From contig NZ_BCWW01000019.1 of assembly GCF_001894785.1 (NCBI RefSeq), positions 19,491-83,490 of the forward strand: a stretch of 64,000 nt of DNA, in the 5' to 3' direction. Positions within the stretch are counted from its first letter, which is position 1. Each line of letters begins with the position of its first letter. This stretch comes from Rhodococcoides fascians NBRC 12155 = LMG 3623. GTDB lineage: Bacteria; Actinomycetota; Actinomycetes; Mycobacteriales; Mycobacteriaceae. The notes beneath the pieces are model-generated. The model worked only from the letters and a program-made list of their open reading frames with translations. It ran no database searches and was not told the origin of the DNA. Both the position numbers and the translations under genes were made by a program. This document shows positions 51,307 to 57,998 of this stretch, one piece after another.

Positions 51307-51537
51307 TTACGCAGTGCGCGGGTCCGAGGGTTGCTGTTCCGCTGTGTATCCGGCCTCGCGAACAGCGGCGATGACTTGGTCCTGGTCGAGCTCGGCTGCG
51401 CTTGTCACCGTCAGGGTTCCCGCCGACGCCGATGCCTCCACTGTGACGACCCCTGCTACGGCGTTGACTTCTTCGCGAACCGAGGCTTCGCAGTGCCCGC
51501 ACGTCATACCGGTAACTCGGTAGCTCGTGGTGATCAT
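51307..51537 (-). CDS. Heavy-metal-associated domain copper chaperone (CopZ-like)
   Basis: A 76-residue HMA protein. Metal motif MTCGHC lies near residue 11 and the ferredoxin-like fold pattern follows to AAVREAGYTAE. It delivers Cu to the P-type ATPase encoded 34 bases downstream. A GGAGCGG ribosome site precedes the ATG. The CsoR-like palindrome lies 25 bases upstream. Confidence 0.9.
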   Translation of the reverse strand: MITTSYRVTGMTCGHCEASVREEVNAVAGVVTVEASASAGTLTVTSAAELDQDQVIAAVREAGYTAEQQPSDPRTA

Positions 51538-51561
51538 GTCCGCTCCTTCAATCGTGAATGC

Positions 51562-51578
51562 ATACCCCCCTGGGGTAT
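51562..51578. promoter_or_regulatory. CsoR-like copper operator 2
   Basis: Palindrome ATACCCC-CCT-GGGGTAT upstream of the copZ-like gene. A second, weaker ATAC/GTAT palindrome lies at 51598-51614. The core is the same as at 47803-47817. No csoR gene is present in the window, so the sensor must be encoded elsewhere. Confidence 0.65.
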
Positions 51579-51645
51579 GTTGTTGACATGTCGGACCATA
51601 CCCCCTCCCCGTATAATTGAAAAGGCCTAATACTGCATCAGAGGC

Positions 51646-51682
51646 TGACCAACCATGCGCGCCCTGACCGGTCAGTTGGTCA
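51646..51682. promoter_or_regulatory. Nested inverted repeats after the 88-aa gene
   Basis: Outer arms TGACCAAC (51646-51653) and GTTGGTCA (51675-51682) enclose a perfect palindrome CTGACCGGTCAG (51664-51675). It overlaps the stop of the leftward 88-residue gene and lies 70 bases beyond operator 2. It could terminate the imuA' transcript or bind a regulator. Confidence 0.4.
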
Positions 51683-51938
51683 ACAACAGACCGTAGCTAC
51701 AACAAATCCACTGTCCCCTTCCAGTTTTCGCCCATGCGTGAAAAAGCCCAGGGGCCTTGACGTCCATCGCGAGACCTTCCGACCGGACTTTGAGCGGCAC
51801 CCCGTCACGGAAGGATCCTCCAGACGAGCCAGCCACGGTGAGCGCGACGCTGACCAAGACTCTCTGAGGGGGATCGACAACGAGGCGTGTGGGCGGATCG
51901 AAAGTGACGGGCCAGTTCTCGTACATCTCGGGGCTCAC
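51672..51938 (-). CDS. Small hypothetical protein coupled to imuA'
   Basis: An 88-residue product starting at GTG 51938, which overlaps the imuA' stop (GTGA). It reads like a folded protein: MYENWPVTFDPP, QRVLVSVALTVAGSS, then GLFHAWAKTGRGQWICCSYG. It occupies the place where imuB would follow in mycobacteria but does not resemble the start of ImuB. Function unknown; SOS co-expression is likely through the upstream box. Confidence 0.55.
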   Translation of the reverse strand: MSPEMYENWPVTFDPPTRLVVDPPQRVLVSVALTVAGSSGGSFRDGVPLKVRSEGLAMDVKAPGLFHAWAKTGRGQWICCSYGLLLTN

Positions 51939-52771
51939 TGCACGACCGCCAGACCGTGTGGCCGGTGCAGGACGGCCGCGTCGACGCTGCTCGGGATCCA
52001 CCGCAGGCCCTGTTCGCCGAACGTGGGCGCGGTGAGGGTGTAGCGGCCGGTGCGCTCGGCGATACCGCGCCCGTGCACGGTGGTCTCGAGGGTGATCGAC
52101 CGGATACGGCCCCTGCCCTGCTCGATTCCGCCGTACGCGACAGGCCGCGAGGAGACTGCCAGGTCGAGACCGGGCATGCGTCCGTTCGTGATCGCGAGAA
52201 TTCCTGCGTGCGTACGGTTTCGGGCCAACAGGGCACGCGCCCGGGTTGGCGGAACATCGCGTCCGTGCACGGTCGTCACGACCAGATCGAGGCCCTCGAT
52301 ACAGAGGCTCGCAGCGTCGAGGGGGTCTGTTTGGCCTGGGTCGATCAGGTGGATTTTCGACAGGTCGCCGCCCTGCTCGTGGACGGCGAGGAGTCCGAAC
52401 TTCGACTGCCCGATCAATGCGACGTGGTGGCCGGCCGCGCTGGCTGTAGCGACGAGACCGACGAGGATCGATCCGGCACCAGTAATCGAGATGGCCGTTC
52501 CGCGGGCCAGCGCACCGCGTGGGAGGAGTTCCGACAGTGGCGTGGGCACGGGGATGGTGCGCAGGGTCTGTGAACGCACAGGGCCGCTGAGGGTCTGTTC
52601 GTCGGCGGGCGGGGCCGTTGGCTGAGATGGGGCGAACAGGGATGCGTCGACGGGCTCGATGGGTGCGTGGACACGTCGTCCGGGGATCGCGGCCATGCTG
52701 CGTCGGAGCGCGGCGAGCTGTTCGGCCTTGCCCAAGCCGGTGAGGTCCCCGATTGCGTCGACGGTGGCCAT
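51935..52771 (-). CDS. imuA': ImuA'-like RecA-fold mutagenesis accessory protein
   Basis: A 278-residue protein resembling the actinobacterial ImuA' encoded upstream of imuB/dnaE2. It has SELLPRGALARGTAISITGAGS in the Walker-A position of the RecA fold, but no canonical GKT. HHVALIGQSKFGLLAVHEQGG and the C-terminal GLRWIPSSVDAAVLHR also fit. ImuA' helps load the error-prone polymerase DnaE2 in SOS mutagenesis. Neither imuB nor dnaE2 is nearby. ATG 52771 follows AAAGG and lies 44 bases from a perfect SOS box. Confidence 0.7.
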   Translation of the reverse strand: MATVDAIGDLTGLGKAEQLAALRRSMAAIPGRRVHAPIEPVDASLFAPSQPTAPPADEQTLSGPVRSQTLRTIPVPTPLSELLPRGALARGTAISITGAGSILVGLVATASAAGHHVALIGQSKFGLLAVHEQGGDLSKIHLIDPGQTDPLDAASLCIEGLDLVVTTVHGRDVPPTRARALLARNRTHAGILAITNGRMPGLDLAVSSRPVAYGGIEQGRGRIRSITLETTVHGRGIAERTGRYTLTAPTFGEQGLRWIPSSVDAAVLHRPHGLAVVQ

Positions 52772-52814
52772 GTGGATCGACCTTTCGCGCGCCGATAGGA
52801 ACCACCACACCGTA

Positions 52815-52830
52815 TCGAACGCATGTTCGA
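52815..52830. promoter_or_regulatory. LexA SOS box upstream of imuA'
   Basis: TCGAAC-GCAT-GTTCGA is an exact match to the actinobacterial/Gram-positive LexA consensus CGAACnnnnGTTCG, extended by one pair. A half-site TCGAAC follows at 52834. It lies in the short gap before imuA', so imuA' and the coupled 88-residue gene should be DNA-damage inducible. Confidence 0.85.
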
Positions 52831-52855
52831 TTGTCGAACGTGCAGGTGGGCGCGT

Positions 52856-53020
52856 TCAGCGGTGGAGGGTGCGAGTGTCGAGGTCGTCTGCCGTGAAGGT
52901 CCAGGCGAGATGCCGGTATAGGTGAAGCGTTCGTTTCACCTGGTCGAGGGCGCTTACGACGGCCGGGTCGCTGGGGTCGCGCCCCTCGTCACGGATGGCT
53001 GCGCACTCGTCGTCGTCCAT
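52856..53020 (-). CDS. Small hypothetical protein (54 aa)
   Basis: An acidic 54-residue frame beginning MDDDECAAIRDEG and ending TADDLDTRTLHR. An upstream ATG at 53065 would add 15 residues. No known domain. It lies just upstream of the SOS box on the same strand as imuA'. Confidence 0.4.
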   Translation of the reverse strand: MDDDECAAIRDEGRDPSDPAVVSALDQVKRTLHLYRHLAWTFTADDLDTRTLHR

Positions 53021-53161
53021 GCTGTGTTGGACGCACAGCGCTGCTTTGTGGTTCCCAGGCAACAATCATTCATGTGAATGACTGGACGAGCTGCGTCGTT
53101 CTTTCCGGCATGACGGTGCATCGGTCTTCTCGAGCCTGCGCCGAGGAGTTCCAATCTACGT

Positions 53162-53314
53162 CTAGTTCGACGCGTCGGCCTCGGGGGCGGTTGCTCCGTC
53201 GTAGATCAGGTCGTCCGAGCCGTGGTAGCGGTAAGCACGCTGTCCACTGGGCAGAGTCACCCAGCCCGCCTGGCCGTGATCGGCGTCCGGATCGAAACTA
53301 CGGTCGTTGGTCAT
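53162..53314 (-). CDS. Small hypothetical protein (50 aa)
   Basis: A short gene starting ATG 53314 in an ATGA overlap with the stop of the upstream 440-residue gene. Product begins MTNDRSFDPDADHGQAGW, then LPSGQRAYRYHGSDDLIYD. Codon use is normal for the region. The overlap makes it likely real despite its size. Function unknown. Confidence 0.5.
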   Translation of the reverse strand: MTNDRSFDPDADHGQAGWVTLPSGQRAYRYHGSDDLIYDGATAPEADASN

Positions 53315-54633
53315 TCAACACTCTCATTCTCCGCAGGCGGGCGCACCACAGTCACCTTGCTCTTGACGACAATCGGGGCATCCGCGGGCCCCTGCAAATG
53401 CTCATCGATCCACATGGGTAGATGACGCTTCTGCGATGGATACCAATGCCGACGCCAATGCCCCCGAACGACGTGGCGGTGCGAGAGCTTGCCAGATCCT
53501 TCCGACGATGAAGCACTGGATGCAGACCGCGGCTGCCGGTACGACAAATACGTCACCTCACGCATCCGCTTGACTACGCCGTCGTTGTCTCGCATGCGCG
53601 CCGACTGCTGGCGGGTGGACTCCACGAACTTGTTGCCTCGCAGCATGTTCACCATCGAGAAGAACGTTCGCGCAACGTAATCCAGGTCATTCATGGCGGT
53701 CACGGAATGCGCAGGTTCGTCGGGACCGACGTCCGTGAAACCCGCGCCTCCTGATCGGTTCGGTGCACTGGGCGCAGCATCGGATTCGGCTGGGCTGAGC
53801 TGGACCTCGGCGAAAGGAAACACCGGTAGGTAGTCGTTGACGACGCGGTACAACCGGTTTCCGTCAGTAGGAAGTGCCCCGTCGGCCCGCGCCAACCACC
53901 ACCGCAAAGCAGGAACGGTAAGCATGGCTATCAGGAGAACATCGGTTCCACTTCCACTGTCGCGACCTGTCTCGTTCCACACCAGGACCCGCCCGTGGTC
54001 GGGCACTCCATCCGCTGGAGCGAGATAGAGAACTCCTCTGCTCGAGGGAAGATCGGCCACGGTCACAGCAACATCATGGTCTCGATCGGCACTCTGGCCG
54101 GCCTCGATCAACGCAGACATCTCCGGCGTCGCATAGTAGGCATACCGGTCCGCCGTCGACGCGCGCAGAAGGAAGTGGCTGTAGTAAAGCATCTGGAACC
54201 AACGGAAGGGCTGCAGGCCGACATCGTGCGATTCCGGTTCGTCATCGAGCCAGAAGGGCAAGTGCTTGTGGGGCTCCCGCGCAACAGCTTCGACCGGCAG
54301 CTTCGTCATCCGGGACAACCTATGGAGCATCTCGCCCACGTCGGCCGGGTCGGACCGAAACCGGATCACGTCGTAGCCGCCCTTAAGGAATTTTCCCAGG
54401 TAGGTCTCCACCGGCCAGGCTGCGGCCTCGATGGCCTCGAGCACAAGGGGCCACCGCGCCGCGGTGACCTTTGCTTCCAGCACCTCGGCGGCCTGACGGC
54501 GGATACGCATGTCGACCGAAAATTGTTGCCCTGGAACGAACTCACCGTCGAATCCATCACGGCGAACCCGAGTGCCCTTCGCATTCCGAGGCTTCTGCCC
54601 TCTTCTATCCGAACGCCGCGCCAATTTTCCCAT
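53311..54633 (-). CDS. Conserved plasmid/phage-type hypothetical protein
   Basis: A 440-residue protein of unknown function. The C-terminal HVVRGHWRRHWYPSQKRHLP followed by WIDEHLQGP is a pattern I have seen in hypothetical proteins of actinobacterial mobile elements. The N-terminus is strongly basic (MGKLARRSDRRGQKPR), suggesting nucleic-acid binding. The middle is acidic and helical. ATG 54633 is preceded by GAGGGGG and chosen over 54663. It is the first gene of a leftward set ending near imuA'. Confidence 0.6.
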   Translation of the reverse strand: MGKLARRSDRRGQKPRNAKGTRVRRDGFDGEFVPGQQFSVDMRIRRQAAEVLEAKVTAARWPLVLEAIEAAAWPVETYLGKFLKGGYDVIRFRSDPADVGEMLHRLSRMTKLPVEAVAREPHKHLPFWLDDEPESHDVGLQPFRWFQMLYYSHFLLRASTADRYAYYATPEMSALIEAGQSADRDHDVAVTVADLPSSRGVLYLAPADGVPDHGRVLVWNETGRDSGSGTDVLLIAMLTVPALRWWLARADGALPTDGNRLYRVVNDYLPVFPFAEVQLSPAESDAAPSAPNRSGGAGFTDVGPDEPAHSVTAMNDLDYVARTFFSMVNMLRGNKFVESTRQQSARMRDNDGVVKRMREVTYLSYRQPRSASSASSSEGSGKLSHRHVVRGHWRRHWYPSQKRHLPMWIDEHLQGPADAPIVVKSKVTVVRPPAENESVE

Positions 54634-54718
54634 CCCGCCCCCTCGTCTACCACTCCATGGCACAAATCCGCATCAACACTCTGACGATATGGACCATCGC
54701 AACATTAACTGGCAGTTG

Positions 54719-55153
54719 TCATTCGGAGTCTGGTGTTGCGGCGGTGACGAGTTCAGTCAAGACCCCGTGGCAATCCTTTGGGTGCAGGAAGTTGATTCGG
54801 GACCCCATTGAACCTTGTCTCGGCTCGTCGTAGAGTGCCCGGACGCCCTTACTCCGTATGGCTTCTGTTTCGCCACTCACGTCGTTCGTGCCGAATGCGA
54901 TGTGGTGGACGCCTTCTCCGTTCTTGGCCAGCCACTTGCCTACTACTGAGTCGTCCCGGGTCGAGCCCAGCAGCTGGAGGTACGAGGCGTAACCGTCCGG
55001 GGTCTCGTTGATCTTCAACATCGCTTCACGGATACCCTCCTCCTCGTTCGATTCCAGGTGAGTAACCTCGAATCCATAGGTGGCACTGTAGAATTCGACG
55101 GTTTTGTCGAGGTCGAAACAAACAATCCCGATATGGTCAATTCGAGTCAGCAT
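54719..55153 (-). CDS. VOC-family epimerase (methylmalonyl/ethylmalonyl-CoA epimerase-like)
   Basis: A 144-residue glyoxalase-fold protein: IDHIGIVCFDLDKTVEFY (first metal His), HLESNEEEGIREAML, GEGVHHIAFGTNDV (second His), and a C-terminal HPKDCHGVLTELV with the metal Glu. This is the signature of methylmalonyl-CoA epimerase. In context it would interconvert the 2S and 2R forms of the carboxylated acyl-CoA made by the CCR encoded upstream. The upstream ATG at 55171 is less likely; the MLTRIDHIG start is typical. It lies at the distal end of the biosynthetic operon. Confidence 0.85.
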   Translation of the reverse strand: MLTRIDHIGIVCFDLDKTVEFYSATYGFEVTHLESNEEEGIREAMLKINETPDGYASYLQLLGSTRDDSVVGKWLAKNGEGVHHIAFGTNDVSGETEAIRSKGVRALYDEPRQGSMGSRINFLHPKDCHGVLTELVTAATPDSE

Positions 55154-55465
55154 GCCTACAGTCCACCGCATAACTGCTCGCTATGCAACATGCTGACATG
55201 ACCGAATCCGCTTGTCTGACTGATATTTACAAGATCAGTCAATCTGAACTCTGCCAACAGTCCCTACTTTGCTTGGTTGCCTAGGTCGTCAAATTCAGCC
55301 CAACCCTTGACTCGGGCCCAGTTCAAGCCGCTGCGCAGGTGATTTCGTGCCATGCAGGTGTCCCCGTCGATGTCGCAGACTTCGATCACCTAACGGTGGC
55401 CCAAAGCTTCGCTGCTTTGCAAAGCGCGGCAGAGGTAATGACTGGAGGAACGATCTGCTCCAGCT
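55154..55465. promoter_or_regulatory. 312-base gap with a 25-bp palindrome (candidate operator)
   Basis: TGACTGAT (55217-55224) and ATCAGTCA (55234-55241) form a perfect inverted repeat with a 9-base spacer, 64 bases upstream of the epimerase start. The size and symmetry fit a GntR- or TetR-type operator. No gene was found in the rest of the gap, so the epimerase may have its own promoter here. Confidence 0.45.
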
Positions 55466-56221
55466 CTACGTCATAGGAGATTTTCGCTTGGCCTCAAGGG
55501 CTCTAACTACCTCGGCGGCCCCTTCTTGACGGCTGGCGGTAGTCGTCACAATGGGGACGTCGCGTTGACCAAGCTCGATCACGGCCTGGAGTTCGCGAAG
55601 TACTGCGTGGACTCCGTTCTGATCTGCCTTGTTTACGACGTAGAGGTCGGCGATTTCCAGAACACCAGCCTTGGCCATTTGGATGCCGTCACCTGCTCCA
55701 GGCGCTAGAACAACGATGGTGTCGTCCGCGATTGATGCGATTTCCACCTCTGACTGCCCGGTTCCGACCGTCTCGATCAAGATCCTGTCAAATTCGATCT
55801 CAGACAGGATCGCGATCATTGTCCTGGCCGTGGCCGAAAGTCCTCCGAGATGGCCACGACTGGACACTGACCGAATGAAAACTCCGGGATCATCTGAGTG
55901 CTCCTGCATACGGATGCGGTCACCGAGGAGCGCACCGCCGGTTATCGGCGATGACGGATCAAAGCAGAGCACTGCCACGCGCTGACCCCGCTTGCGGTAC
56001 TCGGCGATAAGACATGAAATCAACGTCGACTTTCCGACACCAGGAGGACCTGTCAAGCCAATCACCGTACAGGCGGTTCGGGGGTGGTCCGGTGCAGCCG
56101 GAGAGATGACGTCAACCTCAGTGATGGCGTAGTTCTCCGCGCGAGTCATTAGTTGCGCCAGCGCCCTGATATTGCCTTGCCGTGCAGACTCCAAGGTCTG
56201 ACAGTTCTGGTGCCTCGTCAC
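55466..56221 (-). CDS. meaB: MeaB/ArgK-type GTPase chaperone of a B12-dependent mutase
   Basis: A 251-residue G3E GTPase. P-loop GPPGVGKST lies near residue 57, CFDPSSPITGGALLGDR (switch), ILIETVGTGQSEVEI (base for GTP hydrolysis), and NKAD near 196. MeaB proteins gate adenosylcobalamin loading and protect the mutase from inactivation. GTG 56221 overlaps the stop of the B12-binding subunit gene. It is shorter than typical MeaB because it lacks the C-terminal dimerisation arm, which is about 60-80 residues in the family. Confidence 0.9.
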   Translation of the reverse strand: MTRHQNCQTLESARQGNIRALAQLMTRAENYAITEVDVISPAAPDHPRTACTVIGLTGPPGVGKSTLISCLIAEYRKRGQRVAVLCFDPSSPITGGALLGDRIRMQEHSDDPGVFIRSVSSRGHLGGLSATARTMIAILSEIEFDRILIETVGTGQSEVEIASIADDTIVVLAPGAGDGIQMAKAGVLEIADLYVVNKADQNGVHAVLRELQAVIELGQRDVPIVTTTASRQEGAAEVVRALEAKRKSPMT

Positions 56222-56673
56222 TCCGTCTCCTTGAGCGGATGTAGGTTCGTTTGTGCCCAACGGGTGATCTCCTGAAGGGAATCCCGAGAGGTAAAGACCC
56301 GGAGCACTCCCATTTCAGCGAGCTTGCGTGCGTCTCCAGGTGGAATGACGCCGCCACAGAAGATGGGTATCTCCATCGCGTTATTCTCGGCCAACAGCTC
56401 GATTACGCGGGGTACCAGTTCCATGTGAGCGCCCGATAGCAGTGACAGACCGACAGCGTCGGCACCCTCTTCCAAAGTGGTGCGGACGATTTGCTCGGGT
56501 GTCTGACGCAATCCGGTGTAGATAACTTCCATGCCGGCATCACGAAGTGCGCGCGCCACCACTTTGGCACCGCGATCGTGGCCATCCAGCCCAGGTTTGG
56601 CAACCACCACTCGGACACGATGCACGCGGCCTTCGGCCTTTCCTGCGTCGAAGCTCGGGTTCGGAGCTGTCAT
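56218..56673 (-). CDS. Cobalamin-binding small subunit of acyl-CoA mutase
   Basis: A 151-residue B12-binding domain protein. Cobalamin ligand motif DGHDRG (DxHxxG) lies near residue 30, GADAVGLSLLSGAH near 75, and FCGGVIPPGD near 103: the canonical base-off/His-on fold. It partners with the separate mutase catalytic subunit encoded at 61756-63195, as in two-subunit isobutyryl- or hydroxyisobutyryl-CoA mutases. ATG 56673 overlaps the CCR stop. Confidence 0.92.
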   Translation of the reverse strand: MTAPNPSFDAGKAEGRVHRVRVVVAKPGLDGHDRGAKVVARALRDAGMEVIYTGLRQTPEQIVRTTLEEGADAVGLSLLSGAHMELVPRVIELLAENNAMEIPIFCGGVIPPGDARKLAEMGVLRVFTSRDSLQEITRWAQTNLHPLKETE

Positions 56674-57998
56674 GCCGTCACCAGCGGTGTGATCCGCGCC
56701 TCGCCGATCCGGGAACGCAGGTCGACGTCGGTGACACCGAGCCCACTCGAGGGTGCTAGGCAAAGTATGCCAACTTTGCCGAGGTGCTCGTTTAGTTGAA
56801 TCCTGCGTGCGGCTTCTGGTGTCTCTTGAAACGGGTGCACTTCAGACAACATAGGTTGCACTTGGCCGCGCTGGATGAGGCGGTTCGTCTGCCACTGCTC
56901 GTACAAATTCGCCCCGTGGCTGCCTACTATTCTTTTCAGGCGCATCCACAAGTAGCGGTTGTCGAACGTGTGTTGGTAACCCGTGCTCGATCCACAGGTG
57001 ACGATTGTGCCGCCGCGGCGGGCCACGAATACCGAGAGGCCGAAGGTCTCGCGGCCAACGTGCTCGAAGACGATGTTCGGATCCTCTCCGATCTCTCGCC
57101 TGATGATCTTGCCCAGCAGTTTTCCTGCCGCGACGGTGGCGTCCGGGTCAGCGGAAATCTCACCGATCTCGCGCCGATCGATGACCAGCTCACAGCCAAG
57201 CTTGCGGGCGACCTCGGCTTTTGCGTCCGAGCTGACTATGCCGATTGGTATGCCGCCGCCGTTGCGGACGAATTGCACGGCGTAGCCACCGAGGCCACCC
57301 GCCGCGCCCCAAATGAGGACTACATCGCCTTGACGCATGTTGGCACCGCGCTCGCTGACGAGCATCCGGTAGGCCGTTCCCGCGCACAATGGGTTGCTGG
57401 CAGCCTCTTCCCAGGTGAGGTGCGCTGCCTTGGGTAGTAATTGACTCGCGCGGACGACCGCATAGTCAGCGAGGCCTCCGAAGTTTGTCTCAAACCCCCA
57501 TGCTCGCTGCTCGTGGCCGAGCATGCCGTCGTGATGGGTGAGCGGTTCCTGGTCATCGACATGAGCCGTCCCTACGGCGACATGGTCCCCGACCTTCCAC
57601 TTGCGCACACCGGCCCCGACGCGCACGATCACCCCGGCTGCGTCCGACCCCAGTACGTGGTACGGCTGGTCGTGACGAGAGGCCCAGCCGCCCTGTTTTG
57701 CGTAGTGCCGCAGGAAGTTGAAAGTGGGGATCGGCTCGAAGGTAGCGGACCAGATTGTGTTGTAGTTCATCGCCGCTGCCATAACAGCGACCAACACCTC
57801 ATCAGGAGCAAGTTCCGGCATGGGCACACTGCCGAGGTGAATCGACTTTCGAACGTCTTTGTCCTCGACGCCGGCGAAAATCTGGATGTCTTCTACATCT
57901 AGGTAGGCGGCGTTGTATTCAGGTGGGACGGGAAGGCTCTCAAGTACGTCCGGAGAGGCACCCGCGATTACAGCTTCAGAGAGTTCGTTCATTGTCAT
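56670..57998 (-). CDS. ccr: Crotonyl-CoA carboxylase/reductase
   Basis: A 442-residue MDR-superfamily enzyme that reductively carboxylates enoyl-CoA with NADPH and CO2. The residues known to bind CO2 in the family are in place: Asn in AAAMNYNTIWS, Phe-Glu in AWGFETNFGG, and His in GSHGANLYE. The NADPH site is WGAAGGLGGYAVQF. The product would be ethylmalonyl-CoA or a longer-chain analogue, a polyketide extender or metabolic intermediate. The start is ATG 57998 or the ATG two codons later with AGGA at good spacing. It overlaps the end of the condensation-domain gene. Confidence 0.93.
   Translation of the reverse strand: MTMNELSEAVIAGASPDVLESLPVPPEYNAAYLDVEDIQIFAGVEDKDVRKSIHLGSVPMPELAPDEVLVAVMAAAMNYNTIWSATFEPIPTFNFLRHYAKQGGWASRHDQPYHVLGSDAAGVIVRVGAGVRKWKVGDHVAVGTAHVDDQEPLTHHDGMLGHEQRAWGFETNFGGLADYAVVRASQLLPKAAHLTWEEAASNPLCAGTAYRMLVSERGANMRQGDVVLIWGAAGGLGGYAVQFVRNGGGIPIGIVSSDAKAEVARKLGCELVIDRREIGEISADPDATVAAGKLLGKIIRREIGEDPNIVFEHVGRETFGLSVFVARRGGTIVTCGSSTGYQHTFDNRYLWMRLKRIVGSHGANLYEQWQTNRLIQRGQVQPMLSEVHPFQETPEAARRIQLNEHLGKVGILCLAPSSGLGVTDVDLRSRIGEARITPLVTA

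Noticed and set aside
51939..52808. Long upstream extension of the 88-residue gene within imuA'
   Set aside because: The extension is Arg/Pro-rich and out of frame with imuA'; only the part after the GTGA overlap reads as protein.
54719..55153. Fosfomycin- or bleomycin-resistance VOC protein
   Set aside because: The IDHIGIV start, GEGVHHIAF block and C-terminal ELV fit methylmalonyl-CoA epimerase, and the CCR/mutase context supports it.
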